DNA from: Flavihumibacter fluvii
GTDB taxonomy: Bacteria; Bacteroidota; Bacteroidia; Chitinophagales; Chitinophagaceae
Assembly (NCBI RefSeq): GCF_018595675.2
Contig: NZ_CP092333.1
Span: forward strand, 2,132,001 to 2,196,000
Length of the DNA stretch: 64,000 nt
Direction: 5' to 3'
The notes beneath the pieces were generated by a model. It was not told the DNA's origin. It saw nothing but the letters and a program-made list of their open reading frames with translations, and searched no databases. Below, piece by piece: positions 16,193 to 26,000 of this stretch; within the stretch, counting starts at the first letter, position 1; every line of letters starts with the position of its first letter. The position numbers were made by a program, and so were the translations under genes.

Positions 16193-18365
16193 CTGGCGAA
16201 CAATTTTGCCGTAAAAACTGGGTATACAAGCCGATGAGGTGGTCAATGGTACCCGGACCTTCCGAAATACTATGCGTCCTGTTCGGGTAACTCATGAGCT
16301 GGAATTGCTTATTATGCTTGATCAACTCGTTGATGAGCATCTCGGCATTATTATAATGTACATTATCATCCCCGGTACCATGTATGTACAGCAATTTTCC
16401 CTTCAGGTTTTTCACATGGCTGATCGGTGATCCTTTTATAAAATCTTCGAGATTTTCCTGCGGTAAGCCCATATAGCGCTCCTGGTAGATGTTGTCATAG
16501 GTCAGCTGGTTGCCCACAGCCGCAATGGAAATACCTGTTTTATAAATATCCGGGTACTGGAACATCAGGTTCAGCGTTGCCGAGCCGCCACCACTCCATC
16601 CCCAGACAGCAACCCGGGCGGTATCCATATACGGTCGTTTCAAGATCTCCCTGGCTGCCATAGCCTGGTCCTCAATATTGATCCGGCCTATGTTCCGGTA
16701 AACCGATTTACGCCAGGCCCTGCCCTTTGGTACCGGTGTCCCCCTGTTATCTACTGACACATAGATATACCCATCCTTACCCAAATCGCCCTGGTATAAA
16801 AAGTTCTTTCCCGTACCATAGGTGTCTTTTGCAGTTTGCCCCCAGGGCTCAGTATATACGTAAAATAATACCGGGTACTTTTTGGTGGAATCAAAATCGG
16901 GGGGCAGTGCCATCCATCCATCCATCGTTACCCCACCAGCGGTTGTTACTGTAAAAAAATGTACGGGAGATGTGGAAGCATCCGACTTGGCCACCGCATC
17001 TGCCACAGAAGGACTCCCTTTTAGCGGCTGGTGCTGTCCCAGGGCAATGATTTCCCTTACACCCGGCGTATAATAATTGGAAAAACTATGTTGTGCATAT
17101 AATGCTCCCGGCGAAATATCATACTCATGGCTGCCGGTTTGGGAAGCTGGACTCACCCTTTCCGGAGCTCCCTGTCCATCGAGCCTGGACCGGTACAGGT
17201 AACTTTGGGTGGCATTATCCGGGGAGGCCAGGTAATATACATATCCACCTTTCTCATCAATACCAGAAATGTCCATGACATCAAAATTACCTTTGGTGAC
17301 CAGTGTTTCCTGTTTCCCATCCTTGCTTACCCTGTACAGGTGCCGCCAGCCATCTTTTTCAGTTGCCCATATGAATTCCTTGCCCTGGTTGATCCAATCC
17401 CATCCCCCATAAGCATAATCCTGGTCCCAGGAAGGCAAAATATCAATCCATGCATTGTCTTTTTCGGTATAAACAGTATTTGCCACACCGGTTGCAGCTG
17501 AACAAAGCAAAAGCCTCGACACCTGTTGTTTCCTGTCGAGGTATTGCACAATTACTTCCTGGCTATTGGGCGCCCATTCCATCCTTGGTGCATAATTGCC
17601 TAATTTTTGGTCATAGGGGATATTCATCCACCGGGTTGTTTTCCCAGCTATACTTACAACCCCTATTTTAAAGGAAGAAGGTGCCTGCCCGGCCACCGGG
17701 TATTCAACCGGGATAGCCACCGGGTAAATTGAATCGGTCATATTAAGCATCAAATATTCAGGTGTGGCCCTGGTCCTGATCTGCCAATAGGCGATCTGTT
17801 TGCTGTCCGGAGACCACCTGAAACCATCGCGGCAAAAAAATTCTTCTTCATAGGCCCAGTCGAAAGTGCCATTGATCAACTTCCGGCTTCCACCTGTTGT
17901 TAACGGTGAGATGGTACCGGTGGCAATATCTTCCACATAAATATTATAGCCACTTACATAGGCTACTTTTTTACTATCGGGTGAGAATTTTGCAAACATC
18001 AGGGAGGAAGCCGGTAATGACTTACCCAATTTCCTGGCCAGTTTGGTATCCAGGTTCAAAACATAATAATCCCCTTTCGTTTCATATCGCCATACTTTTT
18101 TTGCATGGGTGAAAACGAAGACTTTTTGCTGGTCCGGGGAAAAACTAAAATTCACAATTTCCATAGGGCTATTGTCCTGAGGCAGCGTTAACATGGATTT
18201 ATCCAGCATTACCTTCCGGTCCATACCAGGTAACTGATAGGACACCAGTTCATTTCCCTCGACTACATAATAAGATTTCCCATCTTTTGCCCATTGAAAA
18301 TTTCTTTGGCTAATAGCCGCTATGGAACTCAAAAACACAATGAAAAACAAACTACATGAACGCAT
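16182..18365 (-). CDS. Secreted dipeptidyl peptidase IV (S9B family)
   Basis: A 727-residue serine peptidase that removes X-Pro or X-Ala dipeptides from peptide N-termini, probably in the periplasm. The signal peptide is MRSCSLFFIVFLSSIAAISQ. Residues about 20-460 form the beta-propeller, with the substrate-amine Glu pair in TFDWAYEEEFFCRDGF (about 168-183). The alpha/beta-hydrolase domain follows with the nucleophile in WGWSGGGSATLNL (about 590-602), Asp in HGTGDDNVHYNN and His in PNRTHSISEG, so the catalytic triad is complete. The length is normal for bacterial DPP IV. It follows fusA after a terminator and probably forms a two-gene unit with the DUF4126 gene. Confidence 0.93.
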   Translation of the reverse strand: MRSCSLFFIVFLSSIAAISQRNFQWAKDGKSYYVVEGNELVSYQLPGMDRKVMLDKSMLTLPQDNSPMEIVNFSFSPDQQKVFVFTHAKKVWRYETKGDYYVLNLDTKLARKLGKSLPASSLMFAKFSPDSKKVAYVSGYNIYVEDIATGTISPLTTGGSRKLINGTFDWAYEEEFFCRDGFRWSPDSKQIAYWQIRTRATPEYLMLNMTDSIYPVAIPVEYPVAGQAPSSFKIGVVSIAGKTTRWMNIPYDQKLGNYAPRMEWAPNSQEVIVQYLDRKQQVSRLLLCSAATGVANTVYTEKDNAWIDILPSWDQDYAYGGWDWINQGKEFIWATEKDGWRHLYRVSKDGKQETLVTKGNFDVMDISGIDEKGGYVYYLASPDNATQSYLYRSRLDGQGAPERVSPASQTGSHEYDISPGALYAQHSFSNYYTPGVREIIALGQHQPLKGSPSVADAVAKSDASTSPVHFFTVTTAGGVTMDGWMALPPDFDSTKKYPVLFYVYTEPWGQTAKDTYGTGKNFLYQGDLGKDGYIYVSVDNRGTPVPKGRAWRKSVYRNIGRINIEDQAMAAREILKRPYMDTARVAVWGWSGGGSATLNLMFQYPDIYKTGISIAAVGNQLTYDNIYQERYMGLPQENLEDFIKGSPISHVKNLKGKLLYIHGTGDDNVHYNNAEMLINELIKHNKQFQLMSYPNRTHSISEGPGTIDHLIGLYTQFLRQNCSPGAR

Positions 18366-18459
18366 CGTAATAGATTATTGTGACAATTTACGGTATCTGG
18401 TAAAAAAATCGTTGCCATATATTACGCAACTTACCTGCGAAAAAATTCCATACATAAAA

Positions 18460-18485
18460 TAAGCCGGCTCAACTGAGCCGGCTTA
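18460..18485 (-). terminator. Rho-independent terminator after fusA
   Basis: The stem TAAGCCGGCTCA / TGAGCCGGCTTA (12 bp, 2 unpaired bases) lies 31 bp after the fusA stop. On the minus strand it continues into TTTTATG. It would make fusA monocistronic and cut it off from the downstream peptidase gene and rpsJ. Confidence 0.75.
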
Positions 18486-18516
18486 TCGGTAAGAAATTGT
18501 ATTATGTTGTTTCTAC

Positions 18517-20661
18517 TTATGCATTCACTTTACCCTTCACTTTCGCGATCACTTCTTCAGCGATGTTGTTAGGAGCGGGAGCATAATGGGAGAATTCCAT
18601 GGTTGAAGAAGCACGACCGGAACTCAGGGAACGTAACTGGGTTACATAACCGAACATTTCACTTAATGGTACTTTTGCTTTGATCACCTGTGCACCGGCA
18701 CGGCTGTCCATTCCTTCCATCATACCACGACGACGGTTAAGGTCACCGGTAACATCACCCATGTATTGGTCTGGTGTAACCACTTCTACCTTCATAATGG
18801 GTTCCAGCAATACGGGCTTAGCTTTACGGGCGGCTTCACGGAAGGCCTGCTTGGCGCAAAGTTCAAATGACATCGCATCTGAGTCAACTGCGTGGAAGCT
18901 ACCGTCGAATACACGAACCTTCATGTTCACTACCGGATAATTTGCGAGTACGCCATTTGTCATTGACAACTGGAATCCTTTCTGGATCGCCGGAACAAAT
19001 TCACGGGGAATTGATCCACCGAAAATATCGTTTACAAACTGGTAACCTTGCCCGGGGTTTGCTGCCAGCCATTCAGGATCAGCTGCACTCAGTTCAAACA
19101 CGATGTCGGCAAATTTACCACGGCCACCGGTTTGCTTTTTAAGGGTTTCGCGGTGTTCAACACGACCGGCAAAAGCCTCTTTATAAGCCACCATCGGGTT
19201 ACCCTGGTTAACTTCCACTTTGAATTCCCGACGCATACGATCAATGATGATCTCCAGGTGCAATTCACCCATACCACGCAAAATGGTCTGGCCGGTTTCT
19301 TCATCAGTATTAACACGCAGTGTAGGATCTTCTTCCACGAGTTTGGCAATAGCCATTCCCATTTTATCTACGTCTGCCTGCGTTTTAGGTTCAACCGCAA
19401 TGGCGATTACCGGCTCAGGGATAAACATATTCTCCAGCGTGATCGGATGGTTCTCATCACAAAGGGTATCACCTGTTTTGATTTCTTTAAATCCAACCGC
19501 AGCACCAATATCACCTGCTTCGATAAAATCGATCGGGTTTTGCTTGTTGGCGAACATTTTCATGATACGGCTGATCCGCTCTTTCTTACCACTTCTTACA
19601 TTCAATACATAAGAACCGGCATCAAGGTGACCGGAATACACCCGGAAGAAAGCCAGACGGCCTACGAATGGATCGGTCATGATCTTAAAGGCCAGTGCAG
19701 CAAATGGCTCTTTCGCATCTGCCTTACGGGTGATTGGTTCACCGGTATTAGGGTCTGTACCAACGGTATCCGGAATATCAACCGGGGAAGGAAGGTAACG
19801 GCATACCGCATCCAGTGCAGTTTGTACACCTTTGTTTTTAAATGAAGAACCGCACATCATCGGTACTATACTCAGGTCAATAGTCGCTTTACGAATGGCT
19901 TCATGCATTTCATCTTCAGTGATCGAATTCGGATCATCAAAGAATTTCTCCATCAGCCTGTCATCATATTCCGCAACAGCTTCAACCAGGCTCGCTCTCC
20001 ACTCCTTTGCTTCTTCCAGCATATCTGCAGGCACTTCAATTTCGTCGAAAGTCATGCCTTCAGTTTCCATGTGCCAGATAATCCCTTTCATCTTAATAAG
20101 GTCAACCACGCCTTTGAAATCATCTTCAGCACCAATCGGCAACTGCAATGGAACAGCTTTTGAACCCAGCATTTCCTTCACTTGCTTTACCACGTTCAGG
20201 AAGTCAGCGCCGGAACGGTCCATTTTATTGACAAACCCGATCCGCGGTACACCATAACGATTGGCCTGGCGCCAAACGGTTTCTGATTGTGGCTCCACAC
20301 CATCAACTGCTGAAAACAAAGCAATCAGGCCATCCAGTACACGCATGGAACGCTCTACCTCAACGGTGAAGTCCACGTGACCCGGTGTATCGATAATATT
20401 AAAAGCATACTTTTTTGTATTGGCATCAACAGTTCCCTTGTTGGTAGGAAAATTCCACTGGCAGCTTACAGCAGCAGAGGTAATGGTAATACCTCTTTCC
20501 TTCTCCTGCTCCATCCAGTCGGTAGTGGCGGCACCATCATGTACCTCACCAATACGGTGAATCATACCTGTGTAACGGAGGATACGCTCCGTAGTAGTGG
20601 TTTTTCCGGCATCAATGTGCGCCGCAATACCAAAGTTTCTTTGAAATCTTAAGTCTGCCAT
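18517..20661 (-). CDS. fusA: Elongation factor G
   Basis: A 714-residue translocation GTPase. The G motifs are complete: [19 protein letters not shown] (about 14-32, P-loop), the switch [26 protein letters not shown] (G3) and [10 protein letters not shown] (G4). Domains II to V follow, including the domain IV loop region [20 protein letters not shown]. The length is standard for canonical EF-G. In most Bacteroidota fusA lies between rpsG and rpsJ. Here it keeps the relative order and strand but is 16.4 kb from rpsG and 3 kb from rpsJ, with its own promoter element and terminator. No tuf gene is nearby. Confidence 0.97.
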   Translation of the reverse strand: MADLRFQRNFGIAAHIDAGKTTTTERILRYTGMIHRIGEVHDGAATTDWMEQEKERGITITSAAVSCQWNFPTNKGTVDANTKKYAFNIIDTPGHVDFTVEVERSMRVLDGLIALFSAVDGVEPQSETVWRQANRYGVPRIGFVNKMDRSGADFLNVVKQVKEMLGSKAVPLQLPIGAEDDFKGVVDLIKMKGIIWHMETEGMTFDEIEVPADMLEEAKEWRASLVEAVAEYDDRLMEKFFDDPNSITEDEMHEAIRKATIDLSIVPMMCGSSFKNKGVQTALDAVCRYLPSPVDIPDTVGTDPNTGEPITRKADAKEPFAALAFKIMTDPFVGRLAFFRVYSGHLDAGSYVLNVRSGKKERISRIMKMFANKQNPIDFIEAGDIGAAVGFKEIKTGDTLCDENHPITLENMFIPEPVIAIAVEPKTQADVDKMGMAIAKLVEEDPTLRVNTDEETGQTILRGMGELHLEIIIDRMRREFKVEVNQGNPMVAYKEAFAGRVEHRETLKKQTGGRGKFADIVFELSAADPEWLAANPGQGYQFVNDIFGGSIPREFVPAIQKGFQLSMTNGVLANYPVVNMKVRVFDGSFHAVDSDAMSFELCAKQAFREAARKAKPVLLEPIMKVEVVTPDQYMGDVTGDLNRRRGMMEGMDSRAGAQVIKAKVPLSEMFGYVTQLRSLSSGRASSTMEFSHYAPAPNNIAEEVIAKVKGKVNA

Positions 20662-20756
20662 TGTTTTATGTTAAATAGTTAAGTTCCTGCTTTACCGGAA
20701 ACAAGCCGGTACCGGGTATTAATGGCCCAAAAAGCCAAGAAACCCATTTCGGAGCG

Positions 20757-20764
20757 CAAAGGTA
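20757..20764 (-). promoter_or_regulatory. Probable -7 element upstream of fusA
   Basis: TACCTTTG on the minus strand, identical to the -7 elements of rpsJ, rpsL and rplX, lies 96 bp before the fusA ATG. No TTG is found at 19-21 bp, so the -33 box is weak or degenerate. Confidence 0.45.
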
Positions 20765-20895
20765 ATAATTCAAAATGAAATATCTGGACTTGTCATTAAA
20801 TTAAAGAAAAATAACATAGGTTTAGGGGCGCCAGGTGAAGTAACCAACATGATATCCACTTTTTAAAAATAAGCGGTAAAAAAACAACTGACATA

Positions 20896-20926
20896 TTGGT
20901 AGTTATACATAAGCAGTGTAAATTTA
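20896..20926 (+). promoter_or_regulatory. Probable promoter of the lysine-rich protein gene
   Basis: TTG (20896-20898... within ATTGG) and TAAATTTA (20919-20926) are 20 bp apart. The -7 box differs from TAnnTTTG only at its last base. The predicted leader is about 45 nt. The rest of the 313-bp gap between fusA and this gene is AT-rich and holds no ORF. Confidence 0.45.
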
Positions 20927-20974
20927 GAAATCATTCATTGTTAACCCATTTCTCACTCAAAATCACGAATTAAT

Positions 20975-21397
20975 ATGCCCACAAAAAAGAAGGCCGTTAA
21001 AAAAGCTCCGGCCAAAAAGGCAGTAAAAAAAGCTGTTGCTAAAAAAGTCGTTGCTACACCTGCAAAAAAAGCGGTAAAGAAAGCAGCGGTCAAAAAAGTG
21101 GCAAAAAAAGCGGTAAAGAAAGCAGTCGTAAAAAAAGTAGTTAAGAAAGCCGTTGTGAAAAAGGCTGTGAAAAAAGCTGTTGTTAAAAAAGCTGTTAAGA
21201 AAGCAATTGTGAAAAAGGCTGTGAAAAAAGCAATTGTAAAAGCAGTTGTTAAAAAAGCTATTAAGAAGGCTATTGTAAAAAGAGCCATTGTGAAAAGAGC
21301 AGTTGCGAAAAAAGTTATAGCTCCTGTTCAGCCGGTTCTTCCACTTGTTGATACCCCACCAACAGACGCACCTTCAACTGAGTCATCAGCCAGTTAA
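20975..21397 (+). CDS. Lysine/alanine/valine-repeat histone H1-like protein
   Basis: A 140-residue, extremely basic protein. Residues about 3-115 are tandem variations of KKAVKKAVVKK and KKAIVKKAV; the last 25 residues turn Pro/Ser/Thr-rich and acidic (LPLVDTPPTDAPSTESSAS). It has no signal peptide, membrane span or Cys. The composition matches the histone H1 C-terminal-like nucleoid proteins of bacteria (AlgP, chlamydial Hc, H1-like families), which bind DNA without sequence specificity; that role is inferred from composition only. The repeat is also visible at the DNA level, so copy number may vary between strains. It reads opposite to fusA and ends at a bidirectional terminator. The antisense open frame here is a shadow. 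Confidence 0.8.
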   Translation: MPTKKKAVKKAPAKKAVKKAVAKKVVATPAKKAVKKAAVKKVAKKAVKKAVVKKVVKKAVVKKAVKKAVVKKAVKKAIVKKAVKKAIVKAVVKKAIKKAIVKRAIVKRAVAKKVIAPVQPVLPLVDTPPTDAPSTESSAS

Positions 21398-21416
21398 TGT
21401 AAAGGTTGTAAAATAT

Positions 21417-21450
21417 AAAAAGCCATCAACATTCATGCTGATGGCTTTTT
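21417..21450. terminator. Bidirectional terminator between convergent genes
   Basis: The 12-bp perfect stem AAAAAGCCATCA / TGATGGCTTTTT with a 10-nt loop has A-tracts and T-tracts on both sides. It lies between the rightward lysine-rich gene and the leftward sugar-oxidation operon. Confidence 0.85.
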
Positions 21451-21468
21451 CCTTTAATAGTCTGCCGC

Positions 21469-22017
21469 TTAGGTTGCCCAGGCTTTATCGCCTTTTTTAT
21501 ATGGTATACATCCTTCATATTTCCCGGGAACAGGAACATAGCGTAATGCTTGCGTAGCGCCCACTTCAGAGGTGAAATAGCCTTGCACGGTAAGGTCTTT
21601 CATCAGCTTGAAATAATGTGGCGCATCTTCTGGTTTTTTCTTTGCTGCATAATCTTTCTGCTCTTTATCCAATGCAACCAGTAATTCTTTTTTCTTCGCA
21701 GCATCCAGGCCCATGAAGTCTTTAGCCTTCAATGCAGCAATACCTTCCGCAAAAACTTTCTGGTTATTTTCATCATAACAATCGGTTACCATCACTTTCA
21801 TAAATTCACCAACTTTTGCAGCCTTGGCACCGGGTGTGTTGGTTGCGGGAATAATAGTTTCAGCCACTTCATCCAGCAATGCAATATCTTCTGCTGAAAA
21901 GTCAGTGGGTGATGTCTTGGTTTCTTTTGGTTTACAACCAGTCAACAAAAGATTGGATCCAACAACGGTTCCTCCCACTATGACGGCAACTGCTGAAACA
22001 GCTTCTCTTCTATTCAT
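21469..22017 (-). CDS. Gluconate 2-dehydrogenase subunit 3 family protein (module A)
   Basis: A 182-residue small subunit that accompanies membrane or periplasmic GMC-type sugar dehydrogenases and helps their Tat export. The N-terminus is a twin-arginine-like signal: MNRREAVSAVAVIVGGTVVG followed by LLLTGC, which could also serve as a lipobox. The mature part has the family pattern ALLDEVAETIIPATNTPGAKAAKVGEFM (split here as LLDEVAETIIPAT and VGEFM) and ends LRYVPVPGKYEGCIPYKKGD. It starts 30 bp downstream of the GMC oxidoreductase stop and is the last gene of the leftward operon. A second, divergent copy of the GMC/subunit-3 pair lies at 26231-28640. Confidence 0.88.
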   Translation of the reverse strand: MNRREAVSAVAVIVGGTVVGSNLLLTGCKPKETKTSPTDFSAEDIALLDEVAETIIPATNTPGAKAAKVGEFMKVMVTDCYDENNQKVFAEGIAALKAKDFMGLDAAKKKELLVALDKEQKDYAAKKKPEDAPHYFKLMKDLTVQGYFTSEVGATQALRYVPVPGKYEGCIPYKKGDKAWAT

Positions 22018-22047
22018 GGTATATGTTTTTTCGGTTATAGTTTGTTG

Positions 22048-23727
22048 TTATAAATTTCCTTTTTTAAGTTCAGCAACAGCATAGTCAGCTGCCCGGGCGG
22101 TCAGTGCCATATAGGTCAATGATGGGTTAACACAGGCTGCAGATGTCATACAGGCGCCATCGGTTACGAAAACGTTTTTCGCATCCCATACCTGGTTCCA
22201 GGCATTGAGGACAGATGTTTTTGGATCACGGCCCATCCTTGCAGTGCCCATTTCATGGATGCCACGTCCAGGAGTTCCGTCACCATCCCGCTTCTGAATA
22301 TTTTTAACACCCGCGGCTTCGAGCATTTCAGCTGCATCGTTGAGCATATCCTTCCTCATTTTCAACTCATTCTCCTTTAACTCACAATCAATGGCCAAAA
22401 TATTCAGGCCCCACTTGTCTTTCTTGGTCTTATCCAGGGTCACCTTGTTTTCATGATAAGGCAGTATTTCACCGAAACCACCCATACCCATGGTCCAATG
22501 ACCCGGTTCAGAGGCGGCATCCTTAAACTCGGCACCGATATTAAACTCAGGGATTTCCCTGGCCCAGCCCTGGCGACTCGCACCACCCTGGTAGCCAAAG
22601 CCCCGAACGTAATCACGTTTGTCACCAAAGAGGTTCCTGTACCTCGGTATATAAATACCATTCGGGCGCCGGCCAAAATAATATTGGTCCTCATACCCTT
22701 CCACTTGCCCGCCTGCATAAACTCCCAGGTGGTGGTCCATCAGGTTATGGCCCAGCGCATCACTGCTGCTGCCCAGTCCATCAGGCCAGATATCCGTGGC
22801 CGAATTCATCAGGATCCAGGTGGAATTAAGGGCTGATGCATTCAGGAATACGATCTTGGCAAAATATTCGTAGGTCTTATTGGTCTCTGCATCCAGGATT
22901 TCAACTCCTTTTGCTTTCTTGGTATCCTTATCGTATAAAATTTTTGTTACAATCGAGAAAGGACGCAATGTCAGGTTACCCGTTGCCATGGCTGCCGGTA
23001 AAGTGGCTGACTGGGTGCTGAAATAAGCACCAAACGGACAACCCAGCCAGCATTTATTCCTATACTGGCAATTGGTGCGGTTATTATGCGGGGCAGTGAG
23101 GTTCGCACTCCGTCCCATGATGAAAGGCCGCTTACCATTAAACGCTTTTTCAATCCTGGCTTTCACTTCTTTTTCAACACAATTGAACTCCATAGCCGGA
23201 AGGAATTCCCCATCCGGTAACTGGGCCAGGCCATCTTTCGAACCGTTAATACCGGCAAATTTTTCTGCATAGCTATACCAGGGCGCAATATCCTTATAGC
23301 GGATAGGCCAGTCTACACCATGACCATCCTGTGCATTTGCCTCAAAATCAAAATCACTCCAGCGATAACTCTGGCGACCCCAGGTCAGAGAACGCCCCCC
23401 AACATGGTAACCCCTGAACCAGTCGAATCTTTTTATTTCAGTATATGGACATTCTGAATCCTTTACCCAAAAATCAAGGTTCATTTCATTTAATGGATAA
23501 TCCCGCTTCAACACCGGATAATTGGCGATCATTTCCTGCGTCCTTCCACCACGGTGGGGAAAATCCCACGGATGTTTATTCGCACTCACATAGTCTTTTA
23601 TATGCTGAACATCCCGGCCTCTCTCCAGCATGATCACTTTGAGACCTTTTTCAGTCAGTTCCTTGGCAGCCCATCCGCCGCTTATTCCTGAACCAATTAC
23701 AATTGCGTCATATGTATTGTCAGCCAT
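22048..23727 (-). CDS. GMC family FAD-dependent oxidoreductase (module A)
   Basis: A 559-residue flavoenzyme. The FAD motif AIVIGSGISGGWAAKEL (about 9-25) with LERG at the end of strand 2 opens the protein, and GGRSLTWGRQSYRW is the GMC signature-like segment (about 111-124). The C-terminal block HEMGTARMGRDPKTSVLN with NPSLTYMALTARAADYAV carries the catalytic-region His and Asn. A Cys cluster NCQYRNKCWLGC (about 217-228) sits where the gluconate/glucose dehydrogenase catalytic subunits bind an Fe-S cluster (inference). It has no signal peptide; export would depend on the Tat signal of the adjacent subunit-3 protein. It probably oxidises sugars or glycosides, perhaps at C3. A weak -7-like TAACTTTA lies at 23754-23761. 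Confidence 0.9.
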   Translation of the reverse strand: MADNTYDAIVIGSGISGGWAAKELTEKGLKVIMLERGRDVQHIKDYVSANKHPWDFPHRGGRTQEMIANYPVLKRDYPLNEMNLDFWVKDSECPYTEIKRFDWFRGYHVGGRSLTWGRQSYRWSDFDFEANAQDGHGVDWPIRYKDIAPWYSYAEKFAGINGSKDGLAQLPDGEFLPAMEFNCVEKEVKARIEKAFNGKRPFIMGRSANLTAPHNNRTNCQYRNKCWLGCPFGAYFSTQSATLPAAMATGNLTLRPFSIVTKILYDKDTKKAKGVEILDAETNKTYEYFAKIVFLNASALNSTWILMNSATDIWPDGLGSSSDALGHNLMDHHLGVYAGGQVEGYEDQYYFGRRPNGIYIPRYRNLFGDKRDYVRGFGYQGGASRQGWAREIPEFNIGAEFKDAASEPGHWTMGMGGFGEILPYHENKVTLDKTKKDKWGLNILAIDCELKENELKMRKDMLNDAAEMLEAAGVKNIQKRDGDGTPGRGIHEMGTARMGRDPKTSVLNAWNQVWDAKNVFVTDGACMTSAACVNPSLTYMALTARAADYAVAELKKGNL

Positions 23728-23808
23728 AGCAGTTTATTTTAGAAGTTTGGTTATAAAGTTAATTTCAATACAACAGTTTTCTCACAAATTGATGCAGATT
23801 AACCATCG

Positions 23809-24696
23809 TTAAACATCACATAATTGAACAGCCTTTCTTAAGGAAGCGATTTTATCGGCTGCAACAGGAATAAACTCCTGCGCTACGTAACCTTTAAACC
23901 CTGTGGCCACAATTGCTTTCATGATGGCCGGGTAATATAATTCCTGTGATTCATCAATCTCATGCCGGCCCGGGTTTCCACCTGTATGGTAATGACCGAA
24001 ATACTGGTGGTTCTTCTGTATGGAACGCATGATATCACCCTCATCAATCTGCATATGGTAAATATCATACAGCAGTTTGAAATTGGGTGAATCCAGCCTT
24101 TTGCACAATTCAATTCCCCAGGCAGAACGGTCACACATATAGTCGCCATGGTCAACACGGCTGTTCAGTAATTCCATTTGCAGGATGATACCGCTTTTTT
24201 CAGCAAGGGAAAGGATCCGCTTCAAACCGGTCACTGAATTCTTCAGGCCGGTTTCATCATCCATCCCCCTGCGGTTTCCACTGAAACAAATCAGGTTCTT
24301 ATACCCTGCTTTACTGGCAAGGCCAATTACTTCAGTGTAATTTTTTACAAGTGTATCATGAAATTCGGTATGGTTAAATCCATCTACCAGGTTGATCTCG
24401 GCTCCATTACACATGGAAGATTCGAGGCCATATTTTTTTAGTGTTGCCCAATCCTTTGGACCCACCAGGTCAATCGCCTTTAACCCAATATCTTTTGCTG
24501 CCACACATAATTCATCCAGGGAAAGCTGGCCATAAGTCCACCTGCACACGGAATGATTAATATTTCCTTTCATGATAAATGGCTGGTTCTTGTCTGAATC
24601 TGGTGCTGCTAAAGATGCTACCGGGGCAAATGCAACGCCCGCACCAGCAACCAGCATTTTCTTAACAGCATCCCTTCTTGTATTTTCCTGTTTCAT
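23809..24696 (-). CDS. Tat-exported TIM-barrel sugar isomerase/epimerase (hydroxypyruvate isomerase-like)
   Basis: A 295-residue protein of the AP-endonuclease-2/xylose-isomerase-like TIM-barrel superfamily, with an N-terminal twin-arginine signal (TRRDAVKKMLVAGAGVAFA). I start it at MKQENTRRD (24696), which removes the overlap with the MFS gene. The hydroxypyruvate isomerase-like pattern is clear: metal-site Glu in ILQMELLNSRVDH (about 165-177), YDIYHMQIDEGD (about 210-221) with Asp and His, a HYHTGGNPGRHE segment (about 233-244) and a final Glu in GYVAQEFIP. The substrate is unknown; in this context it could be a keto-sugar. It lies between an MFS permease and a GMC oxidoreductase. Confidence 0.88.
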   Translation of the reverse strand: MKQENTRRDAVKKMLVAGAGVAFAPVASLAAPDSDKNQPFIMKGNINHSVCRWTYGQLSLDELCVAAKDIGLKAIDLVGPKDWATLKKYGLESSMCNGAEINLVDGFNHTEFHDTLVKNYTEVIGLASKAGYKNLICFSGNRRGMDDETGLKNSVTGLKRILSLAEKSGIILQMELLNSRVDHGDYMCDRSAWGIELCKRLDSPNFKLLYDIYHMQIDEGDIMRSIQKNHQYFGHYHTGGNPGRHEIDESQELYYPAIMKAIVATGFKGYVAQEFIPVAADKIASLRKAVQLCDV

Positions 24697-24710
24697 GAAT
24701 GTACTATTTC

Positions 24711-26000
24711 TCAAGCTCCTGCGAGGGATACTTTCTTTTTGTTTTTCATATAAATAACGAGACCGGCAAAAGCAATGCTGAGGATAACCGGTATTATCAG
24801 CGTGGCATTAATGATTTCCGGACCTGCTGCTTTTTTAGCTTCGGCAAGGGCATTGGCCATTTCCGTACCCGGAGCTGCTGAATTGTATGCAGCTGTATCT
24901 GCACCGGCAGGCAGTTTCCCGGTAATCAGGCGGTCATAGTATCCACCCATAAAAAACATGTAGATAGATACGGCAAACATTCCCGCCCCTCCTATAAAGT
25001 TTAATCCGACAGCTCCTGTCGATGGCAGGTTTTCAGCAACAAATCCAATCATGGTCGGCCAGAAATAACATACCCCGATACCAAATACAATGGCTCCGAC
25101 AAAGAGCATATTCCCGGTAAAATGGCCAAGCATATACAATCCTATTGCAGAGAAGATGGCTGACATCAGCAATACGCCCTGTGGTGAGAATTTTCCAACA
25201 ACTGGTCCGGCAAATGCCCGGCCCACCACCATTACGCCCGTTTCTATTGTCAATAACAAGAGGGCATTATCAGTTACATTCTTCAGGAGTACGTCAATCC
25301 ATTGACCAGTAAACAACTCGGTAATGGCAGTACCCAGCATCAGCAACATCATAAAGAGGAATAATGGATTGAGCAGGGACTTGTACATTTCTGACGTTGA
25401 AATACCAGAAGAAACCCTTTCCGTAACCGGAAAATTTTCCTTCGTAAACAGGTAACCGTAAAGCAGGGTGGGAATAAGCATCAGGCCAACCAGGAATTTC
25501 CAGTTGCTTAAATGTCCGGAATCAGGCAGGTGCTGCCCAAAGAATGCTACGATCAGTGTTCCGATTACGATCCCGCCCGGAAACCACAGGTGGAAGTGAT
25601 TGAGCTTGGTTGTTTTGTTATCAGTGTACAAACTGGCCACCAGCGGATTACAGGCGGCTTCTACGGTTCCGTTACCAAGCCCGATCAAAAGGGTCGATAT
25701 AAACAGGGACCAAAATCCGGTTGCCGTGATCGTGAGTACGATCCCCAGCAAATGAAAAAAAGCGGCTGCCATCAGCAATTTTTTCATACCGATAATATCT
25801 ACGATCATACCACCGATAATGATGGCTAGTGGAAATCCCCAAAAGGCGGTACCGGTGATCACACTGGCCTCCTGCTGGGATAACCCAAACTCGAATTTCC
25901 AGGTATCTAAAAGACCTGCACGGATACCAAATGATAAAGATGTAACAAGGAGTGCTAAACAGCTGGCAATGAATAGGCGATTTTTGTTAATGGCTTGCAT
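24711..26000 (-). CDS. MFS sugar permease
   Basis: A 429-residue, 12-helix transporter. Helix 1 is FIASCLALLVTSLSFGIRAG and the loop between helices 2 and 3 has GGMIVDIIGMKKLL, a weak form of the MFS A motif. LIGLGNGTVEAACNPLVASL (about 103-122) resembles the FucP/NarK-like and glucose/galactose symporter branch, where acidic and Asn residues sit in that helix. The C-terminal half extends to VILSIAFAGLVIYMKNKKK. It is the first gene of the leftward operon and precedes the TIM-barrel gene by 14 bp, so it most likely imports the sugar or keto-sugar handled by the cluster. The substrate cannot be read from sequence. Confidence 0.88.
   Translation of the reverse strand: MQAINKNRLFIASCLALLVTSLSFGIRAGLLDTWKFEFGLSQQEASVITGTAFWGFPLAIIIGGMIVDIIGMKKLLMAAAFFHLLGIVLTITATGFWSLFISTLLIGLGNGTVEAACNPLVASLYTDNKTTKLNHFHLWFPGGIVIGTLIVAFFGQHLPDSGHLSNWKFLVGLMLIPTLLYGYLFTKENFPVTERVSSGISTSEMYKSLLNPLFLFMMLLMLGTAITELFTGQWIDVLLKNVTDNALLLLTIETGVMVVGRAFAGPVVGKFSPQGVLLMSAIFSAIGLYMLGHFTGNMLFVGAIVFGIGVCYFWPTMIGFVAENLPSTGAVGLNFIGGAGMFAVSIYMFFMGGYYDRLITGKLPAGADTAAYNSAAPGTEMANALAEAKKAAGPEIINATLIIPVILSIAFAGLVIYMKNKKKVSLAGA

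Noticed and set aside
19048-19845. Rightward 265-codon frame opposite fusA
   Set aside because: Fully inside the conserved fusA gene on the other strand, with no family pattern.
20953-21288. Leftward 111-codon frame made of Phe/Thr/Ala repeats
   Set aside because: Antisense shadow of the lysine-repeat gene (AAA/AAG codons read as TTT/CTT); no independent support.
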